The notes: a model not told the origin generated them from the letters alone. A stretch of DNA of 39,761 nucleotides from an uncultured Prevotellaceae bacterium (GCA_946407895.1 CAMJQA010000029.1:1-39761); one strand, 5' to 3'. Shown: positions 1 through 9,137, counted from the first letter of the stretch. A program made the numbers and translations.

Positions 1-703
1 CCCACTTCTCATAGGGGCGGTTCAGCAGGAAGCGCTTCCAGTCGGTGTCCTGCTCCAGACACTTCTCCACCAGCGCCTTTCTGCGCCAGCGGCCCGGCTG
101 GTTCACGTTCCAGGTCATCTCCACCATCGTTATCTTGCCGAACTTGCCCGACTTCAGGTACTCATAGGCGGCCTGGTAATTGGGTGCGGAGCGACGCTGC
201 GAGCCTATCTGCACCACCTTCTGCGTCTCCTGCACGGCCTTCAGTGCAGCGCGTGCATCCTCCATCGTCTCGGCAAAGGGTTTCTCCACGTAGGCATCAC
301 ATCCGGCCTTCACCGCCTGGATGCAGTGACGGGCATGCTGGAAATCGGCTGTTGAGATGATGACGGCATCGCACATCCTGGAATCGAACAGTTCGTCGTT
401 GTTGCGGAAGGCCTTCACATCGAGGTTGTACTTCTCCTTGAAGTGCTTCACGGCTTCCTCACGGCGTAGTTTCCAGATGTCGGAAACGGCCACTATCTCG
501 AAGTTCAGCTCTTCGGCACTGGCCATGAAGCAGGGTAGCAGCGATGAGCGGAAACGATCGGAGAAACCGATTACGCCTACGCGCACTTTGTCGTTTGCGC
601 CCAGTACCCGGGCAAACGAATGGGCGGGCATTCCTATCCCGGCCAGGGCAAGACCTGCGGTGCTAAGCATGCCGGTCTTCAGAAATTCTCTTCTTGTCTG
701 CAT
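1..703 (-). CDS. Gfo/Idh/MocA-family NAD(P)-dependent oxidoreductase, Tat-exported, C-terminus outside the window
   Basis: About 234 N-terminal residues are visible; the rest lies beyond the left edge. The protein opens with a twin-arginine type leader (RREFLK at residues 4-9, then a hydrophobic stretch to about residue 28), so export of a folded, cofactor-loaded enzyme is likely. A Rossmann segment follows (VRVGVIGF near 41-48), and the family's EKP motif is at 140-142 (YVEKPF), whose lysine is the usual catalytic residue. Bacteroidales secreted members of this family act on sugars or glycan-derived alcohols; the substrate cannot be told here. The ATG at 701-703 begins the Tat leader. It lies 71 bases behind a sugar isomerase-like gene on the same strand, so the two are probably cotranscribed. 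The leader just before the ATG is made of short AACTTTR-type repeats. The nucleotide-binding loop departs from a plain GxGxxG. Confidence 0.9.
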   Translation of the reverse strand, partial: MQTRREFLKTGMLSTAGLALAGIGMPAHSFARVLGANDKVRVGVIGFSDRFRSSLLPCFMASAEELNFEIVAVSDIWKLRREEAVKHFKEKYNLDVKAFRNNDELFDSRMCDAVIISTADFQHARHCIQAVKAGCDAYVEKPFAETMEDARAALKAVQETQKVVQIGSQRRSAPNYQAAYEYLKSGKFGKITMVEMTWNVNQPGRWRRKALVEKCLEQDTDWKRFLLNRPYEKW

Positions 704-712
704 AATATAGGG

Positions 713-762
713 GTTAAAGTTTAAAGTTCAAAGTTCAAGGTTCAAAGTTTAAAGTTAAGGTT
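713..762 (-). repeat. AACTTTR-type short tandem repeat array in the leader of the oxidoreductase gene
   Basis: Read on the minus strand, this stretch is a run of 7-base units AACTTTA, AACTTTG and variants (GAACCTT), ending 9 bases before the ATG at 703. Similar arrays with the same orientation relative to the downstream gene occur before the genes starting at 31680 and 38169. Confidence 0.8.
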
Positions 763-774
763 CGCTATTCACTC

Positions 775-1659
775 TCAGAAGCCTACGCTCTGCAGCTGTC
801 TCTTTACCTCTGCAATGGCGGGGCCTACCTGCTTCTGGAAGTCGCTCCACCCGCACTCGATGGAGATGTTTCCCTGGTACTTGATTGCCCTGAGGGCCTC
901 GAAGTAGGGGGTGAAGTCATCGCCCTCAACGCCGGGAGCCGTACGATTAGCCGCCTCGGCGATGTGTACGTTGCGTATGTACCTGCGCCCTGCGTTCAGC
1001 AGCGACTGCGGACTCTCGCCCTCGCGCAGCATGTGGAAGATGTCGGCATTCACGCCCACGCTGGGATGATTCACCTTCCGGGCTATCTCGTATCCCTCCT
1101 GCACCGTGTTGATGAAGTTGCTCTCGCTCTTCTGCAACGGCTCGATAGCGATGACGATGTCGTACTTGCGGGCTATGGGAGCCAGTTTCCTGAGCAGCTC
1201 TACGAACTGCGCCTCAGCCTCCTGGCGAGGGAACCCGTCGGGGATGTTACGGGATCCGGCGCTGCCCAGCACGCACACCTTGATGCCTGCCTCATGGGCC
1301 CGGCGCAGGGCCGTCTCGGTGTACTGAACGGCCCGCTGGTGATCGGCCAGAGGCCCCGTTACCTTTATGCTGCCGGGGAAGAACCCGTTGGTGGAACAGG
1401 TGGGCAGACCGCACGCCAGGGCCCTCTGCAGGTCATCGGCGAACCGGGCATCGTCTTTCTCAGGGTTAGCGAAGTCGCTCAGACCCAACTCTATGTGGTG
1501 CCCTCCGGCACGTTTCACTGCATCAGCATTCGACACCCCCGTGCATACACCTATACGCTCGGAAAGCAGGTTCTTCCTGTGCCGCCCCTGACTGGGGGAC
1601 AAGCCTAACATCATGCTCAACAAGACTGTTGCTGTTCTCATAAGGTTTATTCTTTTCAT
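775..1659 (-). CDS. secreted sugar phosphate isomerase/epimerase-like TIM-barrel protein
   Basis: 294 residues. A signal peptide (MKRINLMRTATVLLSMMLGL) is followed by a xylose-isomerase-like/AP-endonuclease-2 TIM barrel. The metal site expected of the family can be traced as Glu173 (AIEPLQ), Asp206 (VNADIFH), His232 (NVHIAE) and Glu268 (SIECGW). Such proteins isomerise or epimerise keto-sugars; in Bacteroidales, secreted members are often encoded beside Gfo/Idh/MocA oxidoreductases, as here, suggesting successive redox and isomerisation steps on one sugar outside the cytoplasm (inference). The start at 1659 gives a normal signal peptide; Met7 (1641) is an alternative. A -7 element lies at 1725-1732. 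Confidence 0.85.
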   Translation of the reverse strand: MKRINLMRTATVLLSMMLGLSPSQGRHRKNLLSERIGVCTGVSNADAVKRAGGHHIELGLSDFANPEKDDARFADDLQRALACGLPTCSTNGFFPGSIKVTGPLADHQRAVQYTETALRRAHEAGIKVCVLGSAGSRNIPDGFPRQEAEAQFVELLRKLAPIARKYDIVIAIEPLQKSESNFINTVQEGYEIARKVNHPSVGVNADIFHMLREGESPQSLLNAGRRYIRNVHIAEAANRTAPGVEGDDFTPYFEALRAIKYQGNISIECGWSDFQKQVGPAIAEVKRQLQSVGF

Positions 1660-1724
1660 GTTAGTTTAGCTTGAAAAATAATAATAAACATCTATTTTGC
1701 GGGTCTATTTAAGAATCACGGGTA

Positions 1725-1732
1725 CAAATATA
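1725..1732 (-). promoter_or_regulatory. Bacteroidales -7 element for the 1659-1 operon
   Basis: The minus strand reads TATATTTG, matching TAnnTTTG. Transcription would begin near 1718, giving a leader of about 60 bases. I see no clear -33 TTG. Confidence 0.55.
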
Positions 1733-1944
1733 CACATTATTTATAATATATCCATTAACGAAAAGGTTTTTTTTAATGAACCTGCATTATTTTCCTGACA
1801 GCAAGCTGCTGCTTTCAGCGTTGCGTATGCGGAGAATGCTGCTTGCTGGAACGTCAGCTATTGGGGGAGCCTTGACCCAAATGTTAAACGGGCGGGCTGA
1901 AATGTTAAATGTTAAAAAGGGATGAGTAAAAAAGCGGATTTTAT
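1733..1944. other. intergenic region with an imperfect hairpin, no gene
   Basis: No credible coding frame lies between the divergent genes at 1659 and 2017. CTGAC (1795-1799) plus AGCAAGC (1800-1806) pairs imperfectly with GCTTGCT (1841-1847) and GTCAG (1853-1857), forming a hairpin of about 60 bases of unknown role. Three AAATGTTAAA-like words follow near 1878-1916. Confidence 0.4.
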
Positions 1945-1975
1945 TTTGCTTATCCCACGTTTATTATTAATTTTG
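1945..1975 (+). promoter_or_regulatory. Bacteroidales -33/-7 promoter for the SGNH hydrolase
   Basis: TTTG at 1945-1948 and TAATTTTG at 1968-1975 are separated by 19 bases, matching the Bacteroidales TTG/TAnnTTTG promoter. The ATG follows at 2017. Confidence 0.7.
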
Positions 1976-2016
1976 CACTGGAGATATTAAAAAAACATTA
2001 TAAAACAAAGAAAAAT

Positions 2017-2718
2017 ATGAAGCTAATTAAATGTTTGGGCGCAGCGCTTTTGCTGCTGACAATGAACGTAGGTACTGCCAACGCACAGAGACATGACTTT
2101 GCAAACTGGAACCGCTATGCCGCCGACAATGCCAAGCTGGGTGCTCCGGCAAAGGGTGAGAAACGCGTGGTGTTGATGGGCAACAGCATAACGGACGGCT
2201 GGCCTCGCACACGTCCTGAGTTCTTCAAGGACAATAACCTGATTGGCCGCGGCATCAGCGGACAGACCAGCTACCAGTTCCTGCTCCGCTTCCGCGAGGA
2301 TGTCATCAACCTGCAGCCCAAAGTGGTGGTCATCAACTACGGCACTAACGACATTGCTGAGAACACAGGTGAGTATAACGAGGACCTTACCTACGGCAAC
2401 GTGCTGTCGATGGTGGAGCTGGCCCGCTTCCACAAATGCAAGGTCATCCTGACCTCGTGCCTGCCCGCCGGCGGCTTCGGCTGGCGCCCGGCCATAAAGG
2501 ATTCCATGAGCAAGATCCGTCACCTGAACGAAAGGGTGAAGGCTTATGCCGCGGCCAACAAGATTCCATACGTTGACTACTTCAGCGCTCTGGTCAATGC
2601 CGAGGGCACGGCTATGAACCCCGACTATGCCAACGACAATCCCGGTGTTCACCCCAATGCCAAGGGCTATGCCGTAATGGAGAGCCTGCTGCTACCCGTA
2701 GTCAAGAAGCTAAGGTAA
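2017..2718 (+). CDS. secreted SGNH/GDSL-family hydrolase (probable carbohydrate esterase)
   Basis: 233 residues with a signal peptide (residues 1-23, ending TANAQ). The SGNH blocks are in order: block I GNSITD with Ser57 as nucleophile, block II glycine in GRGISG (about 78-81), block III GTND with Asn111, and block V VHPN with His212; Asp207 probably completes the triad. Bacteroidales proteins of this size and layout are often acetyl-xylan or rhamnogalacturonan acetylesterases or platelet-activating-factor acetylhydrolase-like enzymes; the substrate is not readable here. It has its own promoter, and a strong palindrome begins 8 bases after its stop codon and may act as its terminator. Confidence 0.9.
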   Translation: MKLIKCLGAALLLLTMNVGTANAQRHDFANWNRYAADNAKLGAPAKGEKRVVLMGNSITDGWPRTRPEFFKDNNLIGRGISGQTSYQFLLRFREDVINLQPKVVVINYGTNDIAENTGEYNEDLTYGNVLSMVELARFHKCKVILTSCLPAGGFGWRPAIKDSMSKIRHLNERVKAYAAANKIPYVDYFSALVNAEGTAMNPDYANDNPGVHPNAKGYAVMESLLLPVVKKLR

Positions 2719-2725
2719 GATATGA

Positions 2726-2810
2726 GTTCTTCGACAAGCGAAGCGTAGGTCCAAGGCCGTCCGATTACTTGGACGAGCCAAGTAGCTTGCCGCTTCGCTT
2801 GTCCAAGAAC
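2726..2810. repeat. palindromic intergenic element whose left arm matches the helicase coding tail
   Basis: The arms 2726-2745 and 2791-2810 are reverse complements at 19 of 20 positions. Inside is a second inverted repeat, GTCCAAG (2749-2755) against CTTGGAC (2768-2774). Positions 2726-2770 match 35706-35750, inside the DEAD-box helicase gene, at 42 of 45 bases with no gap. No U-run follows, so it is not a textbook terminator, though it could block readthrough between the hydrolase and manC. Confidence 0.85.
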
Positions 2811-2864
2811 CTCGGACCTTATGTAACTATTACCCTCTCTTTTTCTTTTTACACCTAAAAGCTT

Positions 2865-3929
2865 ATGACAGACAACAATTATTGCCTGATTTTGGCCGGA
2901 GGCAACGGCAGTCGCCTGTGGCCCGTGAGCCGCACGACGCGGCCAAAGCAGTTTATGGACTTGCTGGGATTGGGACGTACCATGCTACAGTTGACTTATG
3001 ACCGCATATCCCAATTCATTGCACCCGACCATATCTTCATCTCCACAAATGTGCAGTATATGCCCATTGTGCATGAGCAACTGCCCGATGTTGACGATGC
3101 CCACATCCTGGAGGAACCTGTGAGGCGAGGCACCCTGGCCGCAGTGGCCTGGGGCACGGTGATGATAGCCAAGACAAACCCGCAGGCAAATGTCTTCGTG
3201 ACACCTGCCGACCAGCTGATACAGGGCGAACAGGCTTTCCAAACCGACGTGCAGAACGCACTGGAGTTTGTAGGTAGCCACGAAGCCCTGCTGGTAACGG
3301 GCATACGGCCCACCAGGCCCGAGACGGGCTATGGCTACATTCAGACAGGGGAGGATGAAATGGGATGCGAGGGCATCTGCCTGGTGAAATCCTTTACCGA
3401 AAAACCCAACGATGAATTCGCACGGATGTTCATGGAGGAGGGCGATTTCCTGTGGAATGCCGGTCTGTTCTATTTCAACGTGAACGTCATGCTGAGCAAC
3501 CTGTACAGGCTGGTGCCCGAATATCAGGTGGAGATACCCCGCATGATGGCCGAGGCCGAATGCGCCAACCCGCGCATGGTGCCCGAGTTCTTCAGTAGCC
3601 TGCCAAACCTGAACGTCGATATCAGCATCCTGGAACGCAGCGAACACGTCTATGTGCAGCAGGGACATTTCGGATGGACGGACCTGGGTACCTGGGCGAG
3701 CCTATACGACGACACGCCAAAAGACGGGAAGGGCAACGTACTGCTGAACACGAAGGCGCTGCTATACGACTGCCAGGATAACATCATCCGCCTGCCGGAA
3801 GGAAGAACGGCCGTAGTAAAGGGGTTGAAGGATTATGTAGTGGCCGAAGAGGGCGAAATACTGATGATATGCCCCCGAGAGGACGCGGCGGCTATGCGAA
3901 GGATGCATACCGACACGAAGTTCTCGTAG
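2865..3929 (+). CDS. manC: mannose-1-phosphate guanylyltransferase (first copy)
   Basis: 354 residues. It makes GDP-mannose from mannose-1-phosphate and GTP. The nucleotidyltransferase signature runs from residue 11 (AGGNGSRLWPVS, then RPKQF), and the sugar-binding FTEKP motif lies mid-protein (about residues 177-181). The short length means the phosphomannose-isomerase domain fused to many ManC proteins is absent. It converges on fkp with only 24 bases between stop codons, and a second guanylyltransferase of nearly the same length (9138-10199) leads the opposing operon. The ATG at 2865 gives the expected N-terminus; I see no clear -7 element in front of it. No signal peptide, so cytoplasmic. 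Confidence 0.92.
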   Translation: MTDNNYCLILAGGNGSRLWPVSRTTRPKQFMDLLGLGRTMLQLTYDRISQFIAPDHIFISTNVQYMPIVHEQLPDVDDAHILEEPVRRGTLAAVAWGTVMIAKTNPQANVFVTPADQLIQGEQAFQTDVQNALEFVGSHEALLVTGIRPTRPETGYGYIQTGEDEMGCEGICLVKSFTEKPNDEFARMFMEEGDFLWNAGLFYFNVNVMLSNLYRLVPEYQVEIPRMMAEAECANPRMVPEFFSSLPNLNVDISILERSEHVYVQQGHFGWTDLGTWASLYDDTPKDGKGNVLLNTKALLYDCQDNIIRLPEGRTAVVKGLKDYVVAEEGEILMICPREDAAAMRRMHTDTKFS

Positions 3930-3953
3930 CGCGTACGCCTTTTTCTGCTGCGC

Positions 3954-6794
3954 TTAGGAACGGCTTACCTGGAATCCCGTAGTGCTCAGGGTCATCTCCA
4001 CGAAACGGGCCCTGGTGTTAGGGCTATGCTCAGTCAGAATCCTGCGAATGCGAGCCGCTGCCTGCGGGTCCTTGGCTATCATATAGAGATAGCCTCCACC
4101 CCCGGCTCCGGGCAGTTTGTAACCCAGGCAAAGGTCATCTATCAGGTCGGTTAAAGCCTGGACGGCAGGCGGATTCGTACCATTGTCGAGGAGCTGGTTC
4201 TGCATCCATGTCTTCCTTACAAGACTTCCCATAGCCTCGAACCGGTTTTGTGTGATGGCCTCGTAAAGGTCAAGGGCATGGGCTTTCATCTCGCCAAGAA
4301 GAGCCAGGTGGCGCGTCTCGGCCAGGAACATGCCGCGCACTATATCAGTGAGGATATGCTTGGCCGTGCGCGTAAGACCTGTGTAGTAGAGCAGGTGGCA
4401 TGGTGCATATTGCGGGTCGGTGAAAAGTGTGTTCGGTAGCCACCGTACCTGGGGTGTCTGGTTGAAACCTGCCTGTGTTTGCAGCAGCTTCACGCCAGGC
4501 AGTACACCCCCATATTGGTCTTGCCATCCACCACCTGTGGTAAGCAGCTGTTCCAGCACAAGCGTGCGCCCGGATACCTCAGCCTGATCCCATCCCAGTG
4601 AACAGAAATCGCTAAGTGCCCCTAATACAGTGGCTGCCAGTATGCTGCTGGTGCCCAGTCCGCTGCCTGCGGGAATGGCCGAGAGGAGCGTGATTTCGAT
4701 GCCGCAGCCAAAGGCTTCCAACTGGGCAGCCAAACTGCTGAAGGTGCGCTGTCCGAATTCGGGAGCGAAGCCAGCCAGGCACAAGGCACACTTGGGGATG
4801 GAGAAGGGAGAGCCCACACAGGCAACATTAGTCAGCTGGTCGTAGGTGTGAATCTCCTCGATGGCCCCAAGGTCGATGGAGCGCAGGATAATCTTGTATT
4901 CACTACAGGGCTTTACGAAGACTTGAAGCGGGGGTTGTCCGTTCAGCTCGATGGCTATGTTTACCACGTTGCCGCCGTTCGTAAGGCAGTAAGGGGGCGT
5001 GTCAGACCATCCGCCAGCCAGGTCGATACGCACAGGACTACGGCCCCATACAATCTGGTCGCTGCAAACGGCCAGCTTGGGATCCTGCCTGTGTTCGCGG
5101 GCAGAAGCAGTAAGGCCTTGGCGCAATAGGCGAAAGGCCTCGGCCTCCTGTTCATCGCCATTCTCGCCCCGCAATATGTGGAGGCGGCTGCGGAACATTT
5201 GGTCGCTGATACGCTTGAGCTGTGACTCGTTTTGCGGCAGGGGGGCAGGTTCGTCTATGCCAAATGCCGCAAACTCCCGGGCTGCATCGTCGAGATTCAG
5301 CTGGTAGAATACGCTTTGACGGTGGTTACGAGCAATGGCACTCCACGATTGAGCGCGGAAGGCCTTGCGCTGGGCCACTAACCGGCATAGGTTGGCCTGT
5401 GCACTCAACTCGTCGGCTGACAACCTTGGGGCCTGCATCCACAGAGCACGGCCATGCTCATCAGCTGGGTCCTCAGTCATAAATTGCAGTATCGACTCCA
5501 GTTCCTGGAGGGAGTCTGTTACGGGAAAAAGGCGAGCCGACTGCATATCGGAGGCGTTCTCCACATCCCCCGGTGTAAGCCTGCGGGCGGCCAGCCACCC
5601 GGTTACCGGCTTGTTGAGGTACATGACGGATCCATCGGCAAGAGAACCGCGGAAGGCATCATGAAAGCCATAAGGCCGGAGGGCATACCCTCTTTCGCCA
5701 ATAGGAACAACGTCCAAACATACCCCTGCTTCCAGGTTAACGTGCCAATCGTTCTCCGGTAGGCCAGTGATGATATGGTGGTGGGCCAGTGTCCAGTTGC
5801 TGCCCAGATAACTGTTCTCTATCCACACATTCTCGTTCTCCGGCTTCAGGGCTGGCTTCACCACCGCATTTTGAACAAAGATGCTGGGATGCGGCTTGAC
5901 ATCAAGATGCATGATGGCGCGCTGGTCATAGACAAGGTTCTGAATAGCCACCGTACTGCTTATCATCTCGCGGCTTGTACCGTAATGATAGAACTCACCG
6001 TCCTGCAAAGGCAGTATGGCCACGCTAAGGTCGGACAACAGGGCATCGGGTGCAGAGGGATGGTCGCCCAAGGCGCGCCCGAAGTCGGTGTAGAGGTCGT
6101 AATATTTAACCTCGCCGCCAAGCAGAGTGGATTTTTTCATCAGGCGCTCCACAGCCTTGTCGCTGAGCAGCCAGATGCCAACGTCCATCAGAAAGAAGTG
6201 AGTCTGCATCAATGCTCCCAGCTCCTTGACGGAAGGTTTCTGAAGCATATAGTCAAGACGTTCGGGGTGTTGGCGGGAAGACACAAAGACGCCGTGGTTG
6301 CAAGCCAGGGAAGGATCGGCCCAAATGCCATAGCATACCACATCGGCCTGAGGTATAGCTTGTAGTTTGCCGGCCCGAATCAATACATCGCCGCTGACAA
6401 TCATTGTGTGAAGGCCGGAGGGCGCCTTCTCCATAATCTGTTCGTAAAAAGGGAGCTGAAGGTCCAGAAGCGTCTGTTTCAGACGCTGCCCGCGCGCCCA
6501 CCGGAAAACAGGGATGGGCGTGAGGACCTTGCCACTGGGGGCATAGGCTGGCAAGCGGCGGCTTTGTCCGCCCGCGTGGATTAGTATGCGTTTGTCTTGG
6601 GACAGCCATTGATTAAACTGTTGTCCGCTTCCCCAGTGGCGATGACACTCCTGGAGGAGCCAAGCTGTTCCCCCACCGGAGCCCAGTTTGCTCCCGACGG
6701 GGTCTGAAGTGCAGAAATACTCGTCAGTGGAAACGTCTTCAATCTTATGGAAATAGTCCACCAGGTTTGGAGGTAACGACAATAGTTTTTTCAT
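3954..6794 (-). CDS. fkp: bifunctional L-fucokinase / L-fucose-1-phosphate guanylyltransferase
   Basis: 946 residues from the ATG at 6794; five more upstream codons are open, but this start gives MKKLLSLP, close to the N-terminus I recall for Bacteroides fragilis Fkp. The N-terminal half is the pyrophosphorylase (GGQSRRLPAYAPSGK near residues 75-89). The C-terminal half is a GHMP kinase, with GRSPVRIDLAGGWSDTPP at its start, the phosphate loop PAGSGLGTSS near 708-717 and GAGGGGY near the C-terminus. It phosphorylates salvaged L-fucose and converts fucose-1-phosphate to GDP-fucose, used by Bacteroides to fucosylate capsule and glycoproteins. It is the last gene of the minus-strand GDP-fucose operon, 29 bases after fcl. 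Domain order and length match the family, and no disruption is seen. Confidence 0.95.
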   Translation of the reverse strand: MKKLLSLPPNLVDYFHKIEDVSTDEYFCTSDPVGSKLGSGGGTAWLLQECHRHWGSGQQFNQWLSQDKRILIHAGGQSRRLPAYAPSGKVLTPIPVFRWARGQRLKQTLLDLQLPFYEQIMEKAPSGLHTMIVSGDVLIRAGKLQAIPQADVVCYGIWADPSLACNHGVFVSSRQHPERLDYMLQKPSVKELGALMQTHFFLMDVGIWLLSDKAVERLMKKSTLLGGEVKYYDLYTDFGRALGDHPSAPDALLSDLSVAILPLQDGEFYHYGTSREMISSTVAIQNLVYDQRAIMHLDVKPHPSIFVQNAVVKPALKPENENVWIENSYLGSNWTLAHHHIITGLPENDWHVNLEAGVCLDVVPIGERGYALRPYGFHDAFRGSLADGSVMYLNKPVTGWLAARRLTPGDVENASDMQSARLFPVTDSLQELESILQFMTEDPADEHGRALWMQAPRLSADELSAQANLCRLVAQRKAFRAQSWSAIARNHRQSVFYQLNLDDAAREFAAFGIDEPAPLPQNESQLKRISDQMFRSRLHILRGENGDEQEAEAFRLLRQGLTASAREHRQDPKLAVCSDQIVWGRSPVRIDLAGGWSDTPPYCLTNGGNVVNIAIELNGQPPLQVFVKPCSEYKIILRSIDLGAIEEIHTYDQLTNVACVGSPFSIPKCALCLAGFAPEFGQRTFSSLAAQLEAFGCGIEITLLSAIPAGSGLGTSSILAATVLGALSDFCSLGWDQAEVSGRTLVLEQLLTTGGGWQDQYGGVLPGVKLLQTQAGFNQTPQVRWLPNTLFTDPQYAPCHLLYYTGLTRTAKHILTDIVRGMFLAETRHLALLGEMKAHALDLYEAITQNRFEAMGSLVRKTWMQNQLLDNGTNPPAVQALTDLIDDLCLGYKLPGAGGGGYLYMIAKDPQAAARIRRILTEHSPNTRARFVEMTLSTTGFQVSRS

Positions 6795-6823
6795 AATAGT
6801 AGTTTGCAAGTTAATGATTTTCC

Positions 6824-7933
6824 TTATTCCTTATACCACTCATAAAGTCGGCGGATGCCCTCGTCAATATCAATCTTATGATGCCATCCCAGACGATTAA
6901 GTTTGCTGACGTCAGTCAGTTTCTTCATGGTGCCGTCGGGCTTTGAGCGGTCCCATCGCAGCTCGCCACGGAAACCAATCTCGGCCACCACCTTCTGGGC
7001 CAGATCGCGGATGGAAATCTCCTTCCCCGTGCCCACATTAATATGGCAGTTGCGGTATTCCGTCAATCCGTCCTGGTTCTGTACAGCGCCCTGGAGAGTG
7101 TCTTTGAAGTCCACGTTGAGCAAGACAAAGACACTGGCATCGGCCATCTCCTCGCTCCATAAGAACTCACGGGTGGGCTTGCCCGTTCCCCAAAGCGTAA
7201 CGGCTTGAGGCGTAATGCCATAATACTCCAGGACGTGAAGAATGGTCTCCCATTTGGAACTCCCGTCGGCATGCATATCCTCCTTCGGTATGGAAACAGG
7301 CCGTTTGTAAAGGTCGCGCCGCACAGCCTCATCATCTCCTTCATTGAGGCATTTGGCCAAATATACCTTACGTATCATAGCGGGCAGTACATGGCTGTTC
7401 TCCAGATGGAAGTTATCATTGGGGCCATAGAGATTGGTGGGCATAACGGCAATATAGTTGGTGCCATATTGCAGGTTGAAGCTCTCACACATCTTCAACC
7501 CGGCAATCTTGGCTATGGCATACGGTTCGTTGGTGTATTCCAGTGGGCTGGTGAGCAGGCAGTCCTCCTTCATGGGTTGTTCGGCATCGCGCGGATAGAT
7601 GCAGGTGCTGCCCAGGAAGAGCAGCTTCCGGACACCATGACGCCAGGCTTCACCAATGACGTTCTGCTGAATCTGCAAGTTCTGGTAGATGAAGTCGGCA
7701 CGGTATTGCAGGTTAGCCATAATACCTCCCACATGTGCTGCAGCCAGGACAACAGCATCCGGGCGTTCCTCGTCAAAAAAGGTGCGGACAGCCACTGCGT
7801 CCATCAAGTCCAGTTCTTTGTGTGTGCGGCCCACCAAGTTGGTATATCCCCTCTGCTTCAGGTTGTTCCATATAGCAGAACCCACCAGCCCGCGATGACC
7901 AGCCACATATATCTTAGAATCCTTGGATAACAT
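6824..7933 (-). CDS. fcl: GDP-L-fucose synthase (3,5-epimerase/4-reductase)
   Basis: 369 residues from the ATG at 7933; an in-frame TTG two codons upstream is less likely. It converts GDP-4-keto-6-deoxymannose to GDP-L-fucose with NADPH. The extended SDR fold shows GHRGLVG at residues 12-18, the Ser/Thr of the active site in LFLGSTCIYP (about 106-114) and the YxxxK pair Tyr138/Lys142. Length is slightly above the 320 or so residues of the E. coli enzyme, due to an insertion around residues 205-230, which I believe is common in Bacteroidetes members. It lies 18 bases after gmd and 29 before fkp on the same strand, so the three are almost certainly one transcript. Also called wcaG. Confidence 0.94.
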   Translation of the reverse strand: MLSKDSKIYVAGHRGLVGSAIWNNLKQRGYTNLVGRTHKELDLMDAVAVRTFFDEERPDAVVLAAAHVGGIMANLQYRADFIYQNLQIQQNVIGEAWRHGVRKLLFLGSTCIYPRDAEQPMKEDCLLTSPLEYTNEPYAIAKIAGLKMCESFNLQYGTNYIAVMPTNLYGPNDNFHLENSHVLPAMIRKVYLAKCLNEGDDEAVRRDLYKRPVSIPKEDMHADGSSKWETILHVLEYYGITPQAVTLWGTGKPTREFLWSEEMADASVFVLLNVDFKDTLQGAVQNQDGLTEYRNCHINVGTGKEISIRDLAQKVVAEIGFRGELRWDRSKPDGTMKKLTDVSKLNRLGWHHKIDIDEGIRRLYEWYKE

Positions 7934-7951
7934 AGGCAAAGTGATGTTTTA

Positions 7952-9067
7952 CTATTTGACAACACCCTTCTCCAAGTATTCTGCCAGGTTGGTGCGCATA
8001 ACGCTGGCTACGTGATCTGCAGCCACCTTCTGCATGTCGTGCTTCACCATGATGGACACCAGTTGTTCGAAACTTGTCTTGGCCAGGGGATCCCAGCCAA
8101 GAATCTCCTTTGCCTTTGTGGGATCGCCCCAAAGGTTGACAACGTCAGTCGGACGGTAGAAGTCGGGGCTGACCTCAATAAGGGTCTTGCCCACCAGGGC
8201 ATCGGGCCCGGCAATGCAGATACCTTTCTCCTCCAGTCCTTCACCCTCGAACCTTAGCTCGATACCGGCAGTCCTGAAGGCATAATAGGCAAATTCACGC
8301 ACAGAATGCTGTACACCCGTAGCAATGACGAAATCCTCGGGTTTCTCCTGCTGCAGGATAAGCCACATACATTCCACGTAGTCTTTTGCGTAACCCCAGT
8401 CGCGCAGTGAACTTAGGTTGCCCAGGTACAGTTTATCCTGTTTCCCCTGTGCAATACGGGCAGCGGCCAAGGTTATCTTGCGAGTGACGAACGTCTCGCC
8501 GCGTCGCTCGCTTTCGTGGTTGAAGAGGATGCCCGAACAGCAATACATGCCATAAGCCTCACGATACTCCTTGACAATCCAGAAACCGTAGAGCTTGGCC
8601 ACGGCGTACGGGCTATAGGGGTGGAAGGGAGTCTTTTCGCTTTGTGGTACCTCCTCCACCTTTCCATAGAGTTCACTTGTGCTGGCCTGATAGATTCTGC
8701 AACTCTCGGAGAGACCCAGCAGCCTGACTGCTTCCAGAACACGCAGAACGCCCGTAGCATCAACATTGGCTGTGTACTCGGGCGAATCGAAGCTAACCTG
8801 TACATGGCTTTGGGCAGCCAAGTTATAGATTTCAGTGGGTTTCACCTTTCCCACCACTTGCATCACGCTCATTGAGTCGCCCAAGTCTGCGTAATGCAGA
8901 TGGAAATGAGGGCGGCCCTCAAGATGAGCTATGCGCTCGCGATAGTCCACCGAGGAGCGACGTATCGTGCCGTGCACCTCATAACCTTTTTCCAACAGGA
9001 ATTCGGATAGGTATGAACCATCCTGTCCTGTTATACCAGTAATTAACGCAACATTCCTTTTTCCCAT
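7952..9067 (-). CDS. gmd: GDP-mannose 4,6-dehydratase
   Basis: 371 residues. It converts GDP-D-mannose to GDP-4-keto-6-deoxy-D-mannose using bound NADP+, the first committed step to GDP-fucose. The sequence shows the dinucleotide loop GITGQDG (11-17), the active-site segment STSELYG with Thr130 and Glu132, and YSPYAVAK with Tyr154 and Lys158. The start codon ATG at 9067 directly precedes the first beta strand of the Rossmann fold. The upstream gap of 70 bases to manC lacks a recognisable -7 element, so transcription probably comes from the manC promoter. Cytoplasmic. Confidence 0.95.
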   Translation of the reverse strand: MGKRNVALITGITGQDGSYLSEFLLEKGYEVHGTIRRSSVDYRERIAHLEGRPHFHLHYADLGDSMSVMQVVGKVKPTEIYNLAAQSHVQVSFDSPEYTANVDATGVLRVLEAVRLLGLSESCRIYQASTSELYGKVEEVPQSEKTPFHPYSPYAVAKLYGFWIVKEYREAYGMYCCSGILFNHESERRGETFVTRKITLAAARIAQGKQDKLYLGNLSSLRDWGYAKDYVECMWLILQQEKPEDFVIATGVQHSVREFAYYAFRTAGIELRFEGEGLEEKGICIAGPDALVGKTLIEVSPDFYRPTDVVNLWGDPTKAKEILGWDPLAKTSFEQLVSIMVKHDMQKVAADHVASVMRTNLAEYLEKGVVK

Positions 9068-9137
9068 TTTTAGTAAAATCTAGTCTATTTGTATCTTTTC
9101 TGTATTTATAATAATATATGTATTGTCTTTCATTATC

